Shown here: piece after piece, positions 1-10,933 of the stretch | Position numbering within the stretch: position 1 is the stretch's first letter | How the letters are laid out: each line of letters begins with the position of its first letter | Assembly: GCF_000722705.1 (NCBI RefSeq) | Contig: NZ_JPFW01000007.1 | Coordinates: forward strand, 434,001 to 498,000 | Length of the DNA: 64,000 nucleotides | Origin: Streptococcus mitis | GTDB taxonomy: Bacteria; Bacillota; Bacilli; Lactobacillales; Streptococcaceae | Direction of reading: 5' to 3' | Translations under genes and position numbers: made by a program | Notes under the pieces: generated by a model | What the model was told of the DNA's origin: nothing | What the model saw: the letters and a program-made list of their open reading frames with translations, nothing else | The model's database searches: none

Positions 1-1028
1 CCTTCAGCTAAACCAGGATTCTCCTGAACTTCTTCTTGAAAATCTATTTTTGACTCTATAGTTTCCTCACGATATAAGAGTTCAGGTTTATTCAACTGAC
101 CTGATAGAACTTCATCCTGTGGATTTAATGTATTTACCCCAGTCTTTTCTTTTGGTGAAATCTTCTCCTCTTTCTTCGTCTCTAGATTCTTGTGTTCGGT
201 TAATTGTGCTTGAGAATCTGAAGATTGTTTCTCTTCTTTTCTTGGATTCGTTAATTCTGTAGAAAGAGGTTTTTCAACTACTTGAACTTCTGTCGGCTTA
301 GTTGAAGAAACAGGTGTTTGTTCCTGAGTAGCCTGTACTGTTGATGGATGTTCTACAAAATTCGGTGTAACACTATATTTTACCTTTTGTTGTTTTGTAG
401 GAGTGGCAACTGATTTATCTTGATTACTTACTTTAGAATCAGAAGTCGTTTTTCCCTCTTCGATATATCCAATATATGTGTAACTTGAAATCTCTTTAGG
501 AAGAGGCAATTTTTCTCCAAAGGTTAATTCATAGTCCGTATTGTAATTCAGTAAAAGATTATTTTCTAAAGCATGAGCCGATACAAGAACACCATTTCCT
601 ATTCCTGCAACTAATACTAAATGTAATACCGTTTTATTCTTAACTTTTTTCTTAGAAACGGCAAAAATTAAAATCCCCAGAACGGCTAAGCTAGCACCAG
701 CAACTAGGGTTTGCATCTCATTCTTGCTTCCAGTATTTGGCAATTCCCCCAGTTGATTTTGGGAATTTAATTTATAAACAAGATAATAAGTTTCATCATC
801 ATTCTCCACGTATGTCGGAATATCATAGACAAGCTGCTTCTTTTCTTCTGATGATAGCTCTGACTCTGTCACATATTTATAGTGAACACCTTTAGTCTCT
901 TGAGCTTCTACAGATGAACTAGCTAATACAGACATAAAAAATAAACTTGAAATCGTTGCAGATACAAGTCCTACTGATAACTTTCTAAATGAAAAACGTT
1001 CTTGTTTTTCACCAAAATACTTTTCCAT
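1..1028 (-). CDS. iga: IgA1 protease (zinc metalloprotease), N-terminal 342 codons, runs off window
   Basis: The gene is open at the left window edge; the start ATG is 1028-1026 with an AAGGAGGA Shine-Dalgarno 2-3 bases upstream. The product begins with a YSIRK-like signal peptide (FSFRKLSVGLVS) and a hydrophobic segment ending near A-x-A at about residue 42. An LPNTG motif encoded at 743-729 (about residue 96) is followed by a hydrophobic stretch and KKK. This sorting signal near the N-terminus, instead of at the C-terminus, is typical of streptococcal IgA1 and ZmpB-type proteases. The rest is a Thr/Glu/Lys-rich low-complexity region. The zinc site would lie beyond the window. The enzyme is surface-anchored and cleaves the human IgA1 hinge. 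The N-terminal sequence matches pneumococcal IgA1 protease as I remember it, including its position beside rexB-rexA; ZmpB is the less likely alternative. Confidence 0.88.
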   Translation of the reverse strand, partial: MEKYFGEKQERFSFRKLSVGLVSATISSLFFMSVLASSSVEAQETKGVHYKYVTESELSSEEKKQLVYDIPTYVENDDETYYLVYKLNSQNQLGELPNTGSKNEMQTLVAGASLAVLGILIFAVSKKKVKNKTVLHLVLVAGIGNGVLVSAHALENNLLLNYNTDYELTFGEKLPLPKEISSYTYIGYIEEGKTTSDSKVSNQDKSVATPTKQQKVKYSVTPNFVEHPSTVQATQEQTPVSSTKPTEVQVVEKPLSTELTNPRKEEKQSSDSQAQLTEHKNLETKKEEKISPKEKTGVNTLNPQDEVLSGQLNKPELLYREETIESKIDFQEEVQENPGLAE

Positions 1029-1072
1029 TATTCCTCCTTGAAATAAAATTTATATATATTACGAAGACTTTT

Positions 1073-1105
1073 ATTATATTAGTCTATTATCTATAAAAAA
1101 GTCAA
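1073..1105 (-). promoter_or_regulatory. Possible iga promoter
   Basis: On the minus strand a TTGACT (1105-1100) and a TATAAT (1078-1073) lie 45 bases upstream of the iga start. The spacing of 21 is longer than the usual 17, so either the -35 is another, weaker hexamer or promoter strength is low. Confidence 0.4.
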
Positions 1106-1232
1106 TACACTTTGATTATACTCTTAATTTACAAAAAAGTCTTAAAATTGTGTTACGTTTTCATACTTTGTTTTATATATAAAATATCAAGTAGTAATGT
1201 TTGTAATTTCCTATTATTTTTTTGGATAAAAC

Positions 1233-1265
1233 AACACCTACCATGGAATATCCACGGTAGGTGTT
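1233..1265 (-). terminator. Stem-loop after the 392-aa gene
   Basis: AACACCTACC (1233-1242) pairs perfectly with GGTAGGTGTT (1256-1265) directly after the stop of the gene ending at 1268. The minus-strand side continues with TGTTTTATCC, a short T-rich tract. It separates this gene from iga. Confidence 0.7.
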
Positions 1266-1267
1266 AC

Positions 1268-2446
1268 TTATATTAGCAATCGTTCTAAAAATGGTTTGAC
1301 GCAGTTGAGGAGAATTCCTTCTATCCAGCTTTCCTGTGCTGATGATAAATGTTCTGCTTGAAGGCTTTCTTTTAAAAAGTCTCGGACTTGTTCTGGTGCG
1401 ATTTCAAACTCAAAAGCTTTCATTTTATAGAAAAAGTCGATGAGATGATCTGACAGGTATGCGGTTGAAAAGGGAACTTCGCCACTTTTTCGATATGCTA
1501 ATAAGAGACGAGCAAATCGGGCTTTTTCTTCAGGAAGCTCATGGAAATAGGAATTGAGGAGCCAGGTTTGCTTCTGCTTTCTTTCAATTGGATCCTGAGC
1601 TGCAATTCGTTGGTCTTTTTCCAGCTCTTTTTGGTACTGCTTGGCCTTAATAGCCCGTTCTGTTCTGTTTTTACCAAAAAGTATTTTCTCCCACTTGCGT
1701 TCTTCTTGAGTCAGGGTCTCTGTAAAGCCAAAGTAGTCTTGATACGCACGCTCTGCTGGTCCCATGGCTAAGACCAGATTGTCTGCATATTGCTTGGCAA
1801 TTTTATCCCTCTTCTTACGCTCTTTCTCTGCCTGGATACGGAGTTCTTGTTCGTAGTCAATTTTCTCCTTGCCTAGCTTGACAAGGTAGAGTTGGTCATC
1901 CGATTTCCCAAGTAAAAAGGGTTTGATACACTTTTCAAGTACTTCTTCCATACGAGCCTTCTTCTTGGGCTCTGCCTTGGTCCAACTTCCTCCTTGAAAG
2001 ACTTCTAGGAAGAGCTGGTAGTCTCTCTCAGGTGTAAATTGATTACCGCGATTAGGCTTGAAAACACCTTTTTCCCAGAGCCACTTTAGAAGACGCTCGT
2101 CAAAGTCACTTTTATTGACCTTGATTTTCTCCTTTTTCTGGGCTTTTCTGGTCAGATTTTCAACCTTTCTGAGCAGTTTTTCTTCCTCTTCCAGTTGCTG
2201 GTCAAGGGTCAATCGATGAAAATGCCGAACACAGTCGCTACCAATTGGAAAGAGGCGTTGGCCTGTGACACCGTTAAAGAGTTCGTAGGCGTACTTGATG
2301 GCATTTCCACAGACACAATTGCTACGGCCGATACCGTTAAAAATCAAGGAAACTTCATTCCATTCCTTGGTAGCTTGTTCCCAGGTATCAGCTTTTGAAG
2401 CTTGTAAAACCGCATCATGCAGGGATTTTCTAACTGGAAGTGTCAT
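1268..2446 (-). CDS. Conserved hypothetical protein with N-terminal Cys motif
   Basis: A 392-residue protein with an AAGGAGA ribosome site before the ATG. I do not recognise a named family. Near the N-terminus there is a CVCG motif followed about 25 residues later by GSDCVRHF, which could form a small zinc site. The middle, about residues 80-290, is very rich in Lys, Glu and Arg and likely forms long helices or coiled coils. It has no signal peptide or membrane segment. It lies between iga and rexA, the position in which a hypothetical gene of this kind sits in pneumococcal genomes. The Cys pair suggests nucleic-acid binding, but this is only inference. Confidence 0.75.
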   Translation of the reverse strand: MTLPVRKSLHDAVLQASKADTWEQATKEWNEVSLIFNGIGRSNCVCGNAIKYAYELFNGVTGQRLFPIGSDCVRHFHRLTLDQQLEEEEKLLRKVENLTRKAQKKEKIKVNKSDFDERLLKWLWEKGVFKPNRGNQFTPERDYQLFLEVFQGGSWTKAEPKKKARMEEVLEKCIKPFLLGKSDDQLYLVKLGKEKIDYEQELRIQAEKERKKRDKIAKQYADNLVLAMGPAERAYQDYFGFTETLTQEERKWEKILFGKNRTERAIKAKQYQKELEKDQRIAAQDPIERKQKQTWLLNSYFHELPEEKARFARLLLAYRKSGEVPFSTAYLSDHLIDFFYKMKAFEFEIAPEQVRDFLKESLQAEHLSSAQESWIEGILLNCVKPFLERLLI

Positions 2447-2460
2447 GAGGTCTCCTTTCT

Positions 2461-2659
2461 AATACTCAATAAAAATCAAAGAGCAAACTAGAAAGCTAGC
2501 CAAAGGTTGCTTAAAACACTGTTTTGAGGTTGCACATAAGACTGACGAAGTCAGCTCAAAACACAGTTTTGAGGTTGTGGATAGAACTGACGAAGTCAGT
2601 AACCATATCTACAGCAAGCTGAAGCTGACGTGGTTTGAATTTAATTTTCGAAGAGTATA
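2461..2659 (+). repeat. BOX element (boxA-boxB-boxC, plus orientation)
   Basis: This is a pneumococcal-type BOX repeat. It begins with the boxA core (ATACTCAATAAAAATCAAAG), carries one boxB unit with ACTGACGAAGTCAG, then boxC, and ends with TTTCGAAGAGTAT. boxA, boxB and boxC together form a stable stem-loop in RNA. It fills the gap between rexA and the 392-aa gene and is the mirror type of the copy at 23.4 kb. Confidence 0.9.
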
Positions 2660-2661
2660 AA

Positions 2662-5600
2662 TTATACTTTTACAACTTGAACCTCGTCTTTACCGAGTAA
2701 AATCAAGTATTTCTCAATATTTTCAATCGAATAGGCTCGTGATAAAGCCTCTCCATAAAGGGATAATTGACCACGATAGCGGTCTATGAGTTGACTTGGC
2801 TCATCATAGCGATCTGTCTTGTAGTCGAACAGAACGACTTTGTCTTCGTAAAGCAGATAGCCATCAAGGATACCACGGACAACAAAGTCTTCCTGACTCT
2901 TTTGGTCACGTTTGAGCATGGAGAAAGGTTGCTCTCGATAGAGACGGTCTGTATGAGCGAGAATTTCCTGACCGAGAAGTGTGTCAAAGAATGCAAGAAT
3001 TTTAGCAAGATTGATCTTGTCCCTGACAGCTTGGCTGGTTTGAACTTGTTTGAGAGTTTCTGTCAGACTAGCAAGCGTTGGTCGCTGACTGAGGTCCATT
3101 CTCTGCATGAGTTCGTGGGTGGCACTCCCAATTTCAGCTCCAGTCACCTTTTCTTTGGTTGAAAAATCTGGCAAATCAAAGTTGATTTTCTTGCCTACTG
3201 ACTGGCCTTGACCTGCAATCTCGACACCTTCCATATCCATAACTGGTTCGTAGAATTTCTTGATTTGACTTGGGGTTTGAACACTAGGCAGTTCAATGGC
3301 TGCGCGATGAAGAGTGTTATAGACTTCCACCTCTTTCAGCATTTCAAGAGCTTCTTTGATGGTTTCAGACTGGCGGTTATCAGCTTGGGAGCTATCTTGT
3401 AGAGGGCTCTTGTTTTCCAATTGACCAATAGCTTCTCTACTCAACTGGTCTTCGCCAACAAAACGATAGCTAAAGTTGAGATTGTCCTTGGCAAACGCTT
3501 TGGTAATAGCCCAAAGCCAATCTTGAAAATTCTTGGCTTGCAGTCTGGTATTGCTATTTAGTTTCCCATTTTTAGCTGCTGGGTATTCCTTGGATTCCAG
3601 CTTTTCACGAGAACCCTTACCGACAAGATAGAGCTTTTTCTCAGCCCGTGTCATGGCAACATACAGTAGACGCATCTGCTCAGAATAGCTTGCCAGCTGT
3701 AATTCCTCTTCATTCTGTATATAAGTTAGGCTAGGAATGGAGAGTTTAATGGTTTTCGGATAGTGAGCTTCCACTGCTCCTGTCTCCATCTTGGCAATAT
3801 ATTTGACACCTAGACCATTTTTACGGCTGAGAATGACTTCTGACATGCTGTCTTGTTTGTTAAAATCCTGATCCAAATTGAGAATAAAAACGTAAGGAAA
3901 CTCCAGCCCTTTACTCTTGTGAATGGTCATGAGCTCTACTGCATCTTTTGGCGGTGCGACGGCTACGCTTGCAAGATCGTGCTGGGCTTCCAAGACTTGG
4001 TCAATCATACGGATAAAACGAGACAAGCCCTTGAAATTGCTCTTTTCAAACTGATCAGCACGCAGAGCTAGGGCGTATAGATTGGCCTGTCTAGCAGGGC
4101 CATTTGGCAAAGCCCCAACATAGTCATAATAAAAACGGTCGTTGTAAATCCTCCAAATTAAGTCATAGAGAGAGTGAGTTTTGGCATACAAGCGCCAAGA
4201 AGCCAAGATATCTATGAACTGCTTTAGCTTCTCAGCTAGAGCTGAGTGAATCAAGCCTTTTTGGCTACTTACCTGTTTTTGAGCATTTACTAGTTTCTCA
4301 TAGAGATTTTCGTGGACTTTATCCTCTGCTCTCTGAAGGGACAAACGTGCTAACTCGTCCTCGTCAAAGCCAAACATAGGAGACTTCATGAGAGCAACCA
4401 AGACATAATCTTGCAGGGGATTGTGAATGACACGAAGTGTATCCAACATGACTTGCACTTCTAGAGATTGGAGGTAATTGTTTTGCTCACCGTCGGTTTT
4501 GACAGGTATCCCGTACTCAGATAAGGCGAGAAGAATCTGGTCATTACGACTGCGGCTAGAGGTCAAAAGGGCAATTTCCTTAAAAGCAACACCTTTTTCT
4601 TGATGAAGTTTAAGGATTTCCTTGATAACCAGGCGCATTTCTCCTGTTAGTTTTGTGTCTGATTGGTCCTCTTCTTCCTCACTTGTGTCGTCCTTGTCGT
4701 AGAGGAGAAATTCTGCCTTGTTGTCTGGATTGGGAGTCAGTTTGCTATTGGCAAAAACAAGCTGGTGCATGCTGTCATAGTTGATTTCTCCGACCTCTTG
4801 GTCCATAAGGCGTCCAAAAACATCATTGGTTGCTGACAGCACTTCTGAACTGCTACGAAAATTTTCCTTGAGCAGAATCAACTTCCCTTCTTGAGGATTT
4901 TGCGCATAGCGTTGGAATTTTTCATTAAAAATCTGCGGATCTGCCTGACGGAAACGGTAGATGGACTGCTTGATATCCCCCACCATAAAGCGATTGTGAC
5001 CATTAGACAGCAATTCCAACATCCGTTCTTGAATGTGGTTGGTATCCTGATACTCATCGACCATGACTTCGTGGAAGCGAGCCTGATAAGCCTCACGAAC
5101 TTGCGGGAAATTTTCTAAAATCTCAATGGTGTAATGGCTGATATCAGCGAATTCAAAGGCATTTTCCTGACGTTTACGCTGACGATAAGCCTCCACAAAA
5201 TCACTCATAAAGGTTTGGAAAGTCTTAGCTAGTTCCCATGTATCTCCATGATAACGTTCTTGATAGTCGAGAATGGTTATCTGGTCTGACAGTTGTCCTA
5301 GTTTAGCAAACTGGGCTTTTCTTTCTTCGTTGTAGGCATCAGCCAGGGGCTTCAAATCAGCCTTACGACTGGCATTAGTCAGAGCCCGACCATTTTTCTC
5401 CTTAGAGATGGCGACAACACGCGTAAGCACTGCTTGATAAGCCTGACTATTGGACTCCTGATTTAAGGAGCCAATTTCATCCAGAATCAACTGAACATTT
5501 TCTAGATAAGCAGCCTTTGGAAACTCCTTGGCATCATTATCCAAATGGTAACGGAAGAAACTTTCCAAGTCCCAAAGGGTTTGCTGGATTTGTTGGGTTA

Positions 5601-6312
5601 GTTTGTCTTTTTCACTAGTAAAATCAGCTTTTCCAAAGCCTTTTAGGAATGATTCACTCAGCCATTTCTGAGGATTGCTGGTGGATTGGAGGAAATCATA
5701 GATTTTATAGACCTGCTGGCGCAACCCACGTTCATCCTTGCCACGTCCAGCAAAGTTTTTCAGCAAACGACTAAAGGTCTCTTTCCGTTTACCTTGGTAA
5801 TGCGCTTCAAAAACCTCATGAAAGGCTTCGTTTTTTAGAAGGAGTTGCTCGCTTTGATTTTGTAAGATACGGAAATTAGGCGCAATATTAATTAGATAGC
5901 CATGTTTGCCAAGGAATTTTTGTGTAAAAGAGTCCATGGTACCGATGGCAGCGTTTGGTAGGTCTGCCAACTGGCGTCCCAAGTGTTGTTTGAGGTCAAC
6001 ATCACTACTTTCTTGAATTTGTTGGCTGATTTTTTTCTCCAAACGTTCCTTAAGTTCTGTGGCAGCCTTGACCGTAAAGGTTGAGATAAAGAGTTGAGAA
6101 ATTTCGACACCACGCGCTAACTGGTCCAGAATACGCTCGGCCATGACAAAGGTCTTCCCAGAACCAGCAGACGCTGAGACAAGGATATTTTGACCAGAAG
6201 TGTAGATGGCTTCAATTTGCTCAGCAGTTTTCTTTTGTTCCTTGCTCGAATTTGCTTCTGCTTCTTTCAATTTTTGAATTTCTTCCTCAGTTAAAAAGGG
6301 AATGGGCTTCAT
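2662..6312 (-). CDS. rexA: ATP-dependent helicase/nuclease subunit RexA (AddA)
   Basis: A 1216-residue RecB/AddA-type protein. Walker [10 protein letters not shown] is at residues 46-54, the Walker B-type DEYQDTN lies near the end of the first third, the motif V-type [14 protein letters not shown] and motif VI-type [12 protein letters not shown] follow, and the RecB-family nuclease motif (ILDG at about 1148, then DYKTD at 1163-1167) is C-terminal. It unwinds and degrades double-strand ends with RexB until a Chi site is met, feeding recombination. The start ATG overlaps the rexB stop as ATGA (6312-6309), so the two are translationally coupled. Length and motif order fit streptococcal RexA, so the call is firm. 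Confidence 0.97.
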   Translation of the reverse strand: MKPIPFLTEEEIQKLKEAEANSSKEQKKTAEQIEAIYTSGQNILVSASAGSGKTFVMAERILDQLARGVEISQLFISTFTVKAATELKERLEKKISQQIQESSDVDLKQHLGRQLADLPNAAIGTMDSFTQKFLGKHGYLINIAPNFRILQNQSEQLLLKNEAFHEVFEAHYQGKRKETFSRLLKNFAGRGKDERGLRQQVYKIYDFLQSTSNPQKWLSESFLKGFGKADFTSEKDKLTQQIQQTLWDLESFFRYHLDNDAKEFPKAAYLENVQLILDEIGSLNQESNSQAYQAVLTRVVAISKEKNGRALTNASRKADLKPLADAYNEERKAQFAKLGQLSDQITILDYQERYHGDTWELAKTFQTFMSDFVEAYRQRKRQENAFEFADISHYTIEILENFPQVREAYQARFHEVMVDEYQDTNHIQERMLELLSNGHNRFMVGDIKQSIYRFRQADPQIFNEKFQRYAQNPQEGKLILLKENFRSSSEVLSATNDVFGRLMDQEVGEINYDSMHQLVFANSKLTPNPDNKAEFLLYDKDDTSEEEEDQSDTKLTGEMRLVIKEILKLHQEKGVAFKEIALLTSSRSRNDQILLALSEYGIPVKTDGEQNNYLQSLEVQVMLDTLRVIHNPLQDYVLVALMKSPMFGFDEDELARLSLQRAEDKVHENLYEKLVNAQKQVSSQKGLIHSALAEKLKQFIDILASWRLYAKTHSLYDLIWRIYNDRFYYDYVGALPNGPARQANLYALALRADQFEKSNFKGLSRFIRMIDQVLEAQHDLASVAVAPPKDAVELMTIHKSKGLEFPYVFILNLDQDFNKQDSMSEVILSRKNGLGVKYIAKMETGAVEAHYPKTIKLSIPSLTYIQNEEELQLASYSEQMRLLYVAMTRAEKKLYLVGKGSREKLESKEYPAAKNGKLNSNTRLQAKNFQDWLWAITKAFAKDNLNFSYRFVGEDQLSREAIGQLENKSPLQDSSQADNRQSETIKEALEMLKEVEVYNTLHRAAIELPSVQTPSQIKKFYEPVMDMEGVEIAGQGQSVGKKINFDLPDFSTKEKVTGAEIGSATHELMQRMDLSQRPTLASLTETLKQVQTSQAVRDKINLAKILAFFDTLLGQEILAHTDRLYREQPFSMLKRDQKSQEDFVVRGILDGYLLYEDKVVLFDYKTDRYDEPSQLIDRYRGQLSLYGEALSRAYSIENIEKYLILLGKDEVQVVKV

Positions 6313-9300
6313 CGATTCAACTCCTCTCTTATTTTTTCAAACCAAGCTTGCTTGAGCTTTTCTCCGACCAGACGCTTACCGTCAGCCAAGTCCAACTTCT
6401 CTAGGAAACGGGCTTGCCCCAAATGGTAATTGGCTTCAAAGCCTGTGATGGCTTGGTGTTGCTGAACATATGGGGCAATACTTCTGCCATTTTCTGTATA
6501 AGGATTGATGGCGAACTGACCTTCTAAAATCTTCTCAGCTGCTTTCTTGTAAAGATGAGCATTGTAGTCCAGTAGGAGCTGGAATTCCTCATCTGTCAGC
6601 TGATTGGCTTTGGTTTTGTTGTAAAATTCGCCCAAATGACTGCTTTCTTTTTCTAAAAAGAGGCCTTGGTATTTCATTGTTTTACTGGCTTCCACTACTG
6701 CACCTGCTAGACTTTTGACGGCCATCAGAGATTGGACTGGTTCAGCCATTTCCAAGTACATGGCACCAAAAAAGTTCAGCTCTCCTTCTCTTTTTAGGGC
6801 AGCTAAGTAAGTTGGCAGTTGGCAATTGAGTCCATTAAAGAAATGAGGAAACTGGAACTGGGTCAGACTGGACTTGTAGTCTACTACTCCTATCGCTCCA
6901 TCAGCTTTCAATCGGTCAATGCGGTCAACCTTGCCTCGTACAAAGACACTGCGACCATTGTCCAATTGAATAAAGGCCTGCCCTTTCCCACCAAAATTTG
7001 CCTCTTCTTTAATAGTCTCGATGGCTGGATTGTGACGAAGAATATGGCCAGTCGTCCGTGCAACATCAAGCAAAACTTCCTTTGTAAACTGGGCTTCCAA
7101 ACTTTCTTGATAAATAGCTTCAAATTCCCGTTCTTGACTGGTTTCTTGAATAGCTTGTTCCAAACGTTGGTCAAAGGAATCTTCGTCAGGCAACTGCAAG
7201 GCACGTTCAAAAATACGGTGCAAGAAATTCCCATGACTACGGGCATCAGGACGTAGGCGCAATTCTTCCTGCAGGCCTAGTACATAACGGAGGAAATAAC
7301 TGTATTGGTTACGGTAAAACTCTGTCAAACCAGAGGTAGATAGGTAAAACTCTTGATCAGCGGGATAGAGAGCCTGTAAGGTGTCCTTAGCCAACTGCTT
7401 ACTACTTGGATTGGTTGGGAGGGCTGGATTTTCTAAACCTTGCTGGTCTAGTTTTTTACCCATGACACGCGCCAGAACCTTAATAAATGTCAAATCTTGC
7501 TCAGTCTCACTCATCTCGCACTGCTGGTGATAGGCAACCAGACTGGACAAAAGACTGTGATAGGACCCCATATCCCCCTTAGATAGCCCTTTGTGATTCA
7601 TCCTCTTCTCTTTCCGACTAAATCCAAAATGGACCAACTCTTGAAGATAGGCAGATTCCTTACTTTCGCTTTCGTTAAAAAGGCTTGGAGCCGACAAGAC
7701 CAACTGCTTACGGGCAGAATTAACCAAGGAAAGAATAGTGTAGCGATTTTTCTTGAGATTTTCACTGCTTGCAATTAGCAACTGTGCCCCTTCCTCTGTC
7801 GCTTGATTTAAACTTTGCCTTTCTTCGTCTGTCAAAAGACTGGTATTTTGCGCGATTTTTGGTAAATTGTCCTGAGTTAGCCCAATGGCATAGACAAAGT
7901 CAGCAGTCAGTGGTGCAATCAAATCGTAACTCTGCACCAGAACGGTGTCCACTGTTGCTGGAATGGTACGGTATTGAGATAGGCTCATTCCAGAATGGAG
8001 CAAGGCTAGGAAGTCCTCTAGACTAACCTGTGAACCAGCAAAAACGGTCGCAAATTGTTCTAAAATGTGGCAAAAAGCCTTCCAGACCTCGGCTTGTCTT
8101 TCCTGTTCTACAGCTTCCATAGTAGCTGTCAAATCTTGTAATTGCTTGGTCACAGCTCCTTCTTTTATAAAAGAGTTCCACTTCTGCAAGAGATTTTCAG
8201 CTTTCTGCTTTCGACTGGCATAGAGAGTCTCAAGAGGGGCTAAAATACGCAGACGAAGAGCATTTAAACGCCCTAAATCAAATTTTCCATGGTGGGATTT
8301 AGTGAAGATTTGCTGAAAGGCTGGCAAGCCATTGATACCAAGATAGCGGATATATTGCTCAAATGCGTCAATATCAGCCTGACTAAGGTCGGTATACAAA
8401 CCTGTTCTAAGAAGGTTGATCAAATCCTCCTGACGGAAACGATAGCGTTTCAAAGCTAGAATAGACTCGACAAACTGTGTCAAGGGATGATGCACCATCG
8501 CTTCGCTTCTACCAAGATAAAAAGGAATCTGATATTGGTTAAAAATAGTTTTAAGGGATAACTGGTAAGAAGCCACATCTCCCAGCAGAATACGAAAATG
8601 CTTGTAACTCAGGTCTGGATTGGAATGTAATTTCTGACGAATGCTACGGGCTACCAACTCCAACTCTTCCTTTTGCGTCAAACAAGACCAGATTTGCAGG
8701 TTTTCGCGGTCCTTATCATCTACATCCAAGCTGAGTTCTGAAAAGTCATAAGAAGACTCCAGCAAACGAGAGGCCTTGTCAAAGCTATCCATCTTCTCAT
8801 GAATTTGAGAACAGTCCTGAGCAGGTGTTTGGTATTTAAAGGCTAGATGATGGAGAAACTCTACACTGGCTTGATAAAGATTGCCTTCAGCGAATGGACT
8901 GGTATAAGCTTTCTTGCTAGCATAAGCCCCAATGACAATTTCAACACCCTTGCCATGAAGTAAGTTCACAATCCGCTCTTCCTCAGCAGAAAAACGGGTA
9001 AATCCATCAATGACTAAAGCAATTTGAGTAAAATCACTACTTACCTTGTCATTCTCAATAGCTTCAATCAAATGGGACAGCTGACTTCCCTGAGCTAACA
9101 GGCTCTGATTGAGATAGGCCGTCACTTTCTCAAAAATTAAGAGTAAATCCGCTCGCTTGTCCTCATCCGTTAAACTTTCCAAGTCCAAAAAACTCATCTG
9201 AGCAGTCGTCATTTCATGATAAAGTTCAATCAACTGCTGGATAAACTGAGGATCCTGCTTAATAGCACCATAAACACGTAAGTCCTTGGGATCAAGTTCA

Positions 9301-9584
9301 GCAAGGCATTTATAAAAGGCCATCCCAAGACCAATATCATCTAGACTGGTTTTAGCAGGCAAATCATTCAAGACCAGGTAACGAGCCATCTGCGCAAAGC
9401 GCGTGACGGTAATCGCAAAAGAAGCCTGCTGGGACAAGCATTCCAGCACGGCGCGTTCCTTTTCAAAAGAAAGAGAGTTAGGAGCGATGTAGAAGACCCG
9501 CTTGCCCGTAGCAACGAGCTCTTCCGCCTCTCTGGTTAGAATTGCTGTCAAAGAAGTCCGAATATCAGTATAAAGTAATTTCAT
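6309..9584 (-). CDS. rexB: ATP-dependent helicase/nuclease subunit RexB (AddB)
   Basis: I place the start at 9584 ([10 protein letters not shown], 1091 residues), with GAGG seven bases upstream. An in-frame ATG at 9608 is only 2 bases inside the transcript predicted from the TATAAT at 9622-9617, so it would be almost leaderless. The C-terminal nuclease domain shows GKVDRIDR and VVDYKSS, the RecB-type active site. I do not see the C-terminal CxxC cluster that binds iron-sulfur in Bacillus AddB. The N-terminal part is the inactive helicase-like scaffold of this subunit. It works with RexA in double-strand-break repair. The overlap with rexA makes a two-gene operon. Confidence 0.95.
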   Translation of the reverse strand: MKLLYTDIRTSLTAILTREAEELVATGKRVFYIAPNSLSFEKERAVLECLSQQASFAITVTRFAQMARYLVLNDLPAKTSLDDIGLGMAFYKCLAELDPKDLRVYGAIKQDPQFIQQLIELYHEMTTAQMSFLDLESLTDEDKRADLLLIFEKVTAYLNQSLLAQGSQLSHLIEAIENDKVSSDFTQIALVIDGFTRFSAEEERIVNLLHGKGVEIVIGAYASKKAYTSPFAEGNLYQASVEFLHHLAFKYQTPAQDCSQIHEKMDSFDKASRLLESSYDFSELSLDVDDKDRENLQIWSCLTQKEELELVARSIRQKLHSNPDLSYKHFRILLGDVASYQLSLKTIFNQYQIPFYLGRSEAMVHHPLTQFVESILALKRYRFRQEDLINLLRTGLYTDLSQADIDAFEQYIRYLGINGLPAFQQIFTKSHHGKFDLGRLNALRLRILAPLETLYASRKQKAENLLQKWNSFIKEGAVTKQLQDLTATMEAVEQERQAEVWKAFCHILEQFATVFAGSQVSLEDFLALLHSGMSLSQYRTIPATVDTVLVQSYDLIAPLTADFVYAIGLTQDNLPKIAQNTSLLTDEERQSLNQATEEGAQLLIASSENLKKNRYTILSLVNSARKQLVLSAPSLFNESESKESAYLQELVHFGFSRKEKRMNHKGLSKGDMGSYHSLLSSLVAYHQQCEMSETEQDLTFIKVLARVMGKKLDQQGLENPALPTNPSSKQLAKDTLQALYPADQEFYLSTSGLTEFYRNQYSYFLRYVLGLQEELRLRPDARSHGNFLHRIFERALQLPDEDSFDQRLEQAIQETSQEREFEAIYQESLEAQFTKEVLLDVARTTGHILRHNPAIETIKEEANFGGKGQAFIQLDNGRSVFVRGKVDRIDRLKADGAIGVVDYKSSLTQFQFPHFFNGLNCQLPTYLAALKREGELNFFGAMYLEMAEPVQSLMAVKSLAGAVVEASKTMKYQGLFLEKESSHLGEFYNKTKANQLTDEEFQLLLDYNAHLYKKAAEKILEGQFAINPYTENGRSIAPYVQQHQAITGFEANYHLGQARFLEKLDLADGKRLVGEKLKQAWFEKIREELNR

Positions 9585-9616
9585 CTCTGCCTCGTTGGAA
9601 TTTTTCATTACCTTTT

Positions 9617-9625
9617 ATTATACCA
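9617..9625 (-). promoter_or_regulatory. Extended -10 of the rexBA operon
   Basis: TGGTATAAT on the minus strand, an extended -10 with a weak -35. Transcription would start near 9610, which argues for the downstream rexB start at 9584. Confidence 0.65.
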
Positions 9626-9672
9626 TTTTTTAATTAAGCAATCCTGTAAATAATCAGTTCTTGCTCATCTAT

Positions 9673-9702
9673 TGAAAAGAAAATGCCGGAAAGTTCCGAC
9701 AT
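9673..9702 (-). terminator. Terminator after the CPBP gene
   Basis: On the minus strand ATGTCGGA pairs with TCCGGCAT (one G-U) with loop ACTT, followed by TTTTCTTTTC. It lies 13 bases after the CPBP stop. Confidence 0.8.
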
Positions 9703-9714
9703 TGTTTTAGTAAG

Positions 9715-10386
9715 CTAACTTCCTGAAAATAGGAGTAACCACAAGTTCCAGAAGGCAGTGATATTGATGAGGATATGGAGTAGAATTGGATAGTAGAGAG
9801 TTTTTGCCATGCGATACAATAAAGCCAAAATAAGACCTCCACTAGCATAAATGAAAAAGGCAAGAGGTGTTAAAGCGAAATTGATATGAATGCAACCGAA
9901 AATAATAGCAGAAAGCAAGACATCTCCGTACCAAGGTGAGTTTTTGAAAAAGGTTGTCATAAGCACACCGCGATAAATCAATTCCTCAGCAATAGGGGCG
10001 ATGAAGCAAACTATGAGCAAGAAATAGGGTAACTCCTGTCGTCCCATCATTTCTATCGTTTCATTCAAAGAAATTTGATTTGAGGACAAGGGTATGAAAT
10101 AAGACAAGAGGAAGTCCGACATATACGAAATGATGTAACCCAGTAAAAGGTAGATAAAGTACCTCAACTGCCACTTGAAATGAAAAGTTTTCTTTCCTGC
10201 AAAAACTAGTAGATAGATGACCGCTAATAAAAGAACTCCACTCTCCATCAAAAGCAGAATCTGAAAAAATTCACGACTTGCTGGTAGATAGGGCTTTGCG
10301 AGGTGGTTGAAAAGCATCCAAAACCAAGTTGATTTATAAAAAATTAAGGACAATGCTAGTAAAATTTGAATAGCCCGTTTTTTCAT
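9715..10386 (-). CDS. CPBP-family intramembrane metalloprotease (possible bacteriocin immunity)
   Basis: A 223-residue multi-pass membrane protein. EELIYRG at residues 134-140 is the EExxxR motif, FGCIH places His at 167, and a third His lies in LLHILIN near residue 203; these are the catalytic residues of the CPBP (CAAX/Abi) family. In streptococcal bacteriocin clusters such proteins often serve as self-immunity or peptide-processing factors. It lies 53 bases downstream of, and on the same strand as, a double-glycine-leader peptide gene, so joint transcription is likely. The immunity role is inferred from this pairing. A general protease role is the alternative. Confidence 0.85.
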   Translation of the reverse strand: MKKRAIQILLALSLIFYKSTWFWMLFNHLAKPYLPASREFFQILLLMESGVLLLAVIYLLVFAGKKTFHFKWQLRYFIYLLLGYIISYMSDFLLSYFIPLSSNQISLNETIEMMGRQELPYFLLIVCFIAPIAEELIYRGVLMTTFFKNSPWYGDVLLSAIIFGCIHINFALTPLAFFIYASGGLILALLYRMAKTLYYPILLHILINITAFWNLWLLLFSGS

Positions 10387-10439
10387 ATTAAATTCTCTGC
10401 TTTCTCCCCTTGTTTCTTCATGTTCCTAATAAATTTTAC

Positions 10440-10661
10440 TTAAAATCTCGCAGCACTTCCTTTGCAAAGATGATTACCTCCTCCAATATATCCTAAATCA
10501 TAGGTTCCTCTGGGACAAAATCCATGAACTGGCATAGTTAATACTGGTTCCATTTGCCAAGCATAATAACCATTAGGTTCTTTACCATAGGGATCTGCTC
10601 CACCTTGTATCATCTCTAATTCTTCATTTGTTAGATTTATATTTTTTGTCATTAAAATCAT
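10440..10661 (-). CDS. Double-glycine-leader peptide (putative bacteriocin or secreted signal)
   Basis: A 73-residue precursor. The leader LTNEELEMIQGG fits the L-x-x-E-L-x-x-I-x-G-G consensus of peptides cleaved and exported by peptidase-C39 ABC transporters (BlpA/ComA type), with cleavage predicted after residue 21. The 52-residue core is rich in Gly, Tyr and Pro and has two Cys, which could form a disulfide. I do not recognise the core. The ATG at 10661 has AGAGGA with 8-base spacing; the internal ATG three codons later has no ribosome site. No dedicated transporter lies nearby, so export would rely on one encoded elsewhere. The CPBP gene downstream may give immunity. Confidence 0.8.
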   Translation of the reverse strand: MILMTKNINLTNEELEMIQGGADPYGKEPNGYYAWQMEPVLTMPVHGFCPRGTYDLGYIGGGNHLCKGSAARF

Positions 10662-10896
10662 GATATATTTCCTCTGTTATTGTTCAAATTAGTTGAGTAA
10701 TCTGCTACTCATACCTACTTACAAAAAAACTATTATATTAAATTGTTTTTTTATATTTGTCTAGTTGCAACATTGACAAGCTTAGTATAGCATATCTTTG
10801 CAAAATTTCCTCTTCCAATCATGAATTGTCATCAAAACATCCTAAACCGTAAAATCAATTAGCCCCTAGCCTTTTACCATTATCTTCTCCAAAATA

Positions 10897-10905
10897 TGCT
10901 ATAAT
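10897..10905 (+). promoter_or_regulatory. Extended -10 promoter of the HAD gene
   Basis: TGCTATAAT lies 28 bases upstream of the HAD start, with no clear -35 hexamer, as expected for an extended -10 promoter. Confidence 0.6.
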
Positions 10906-10933
10906 AATACCAAAAGATAAAGAAGGAAGACCT

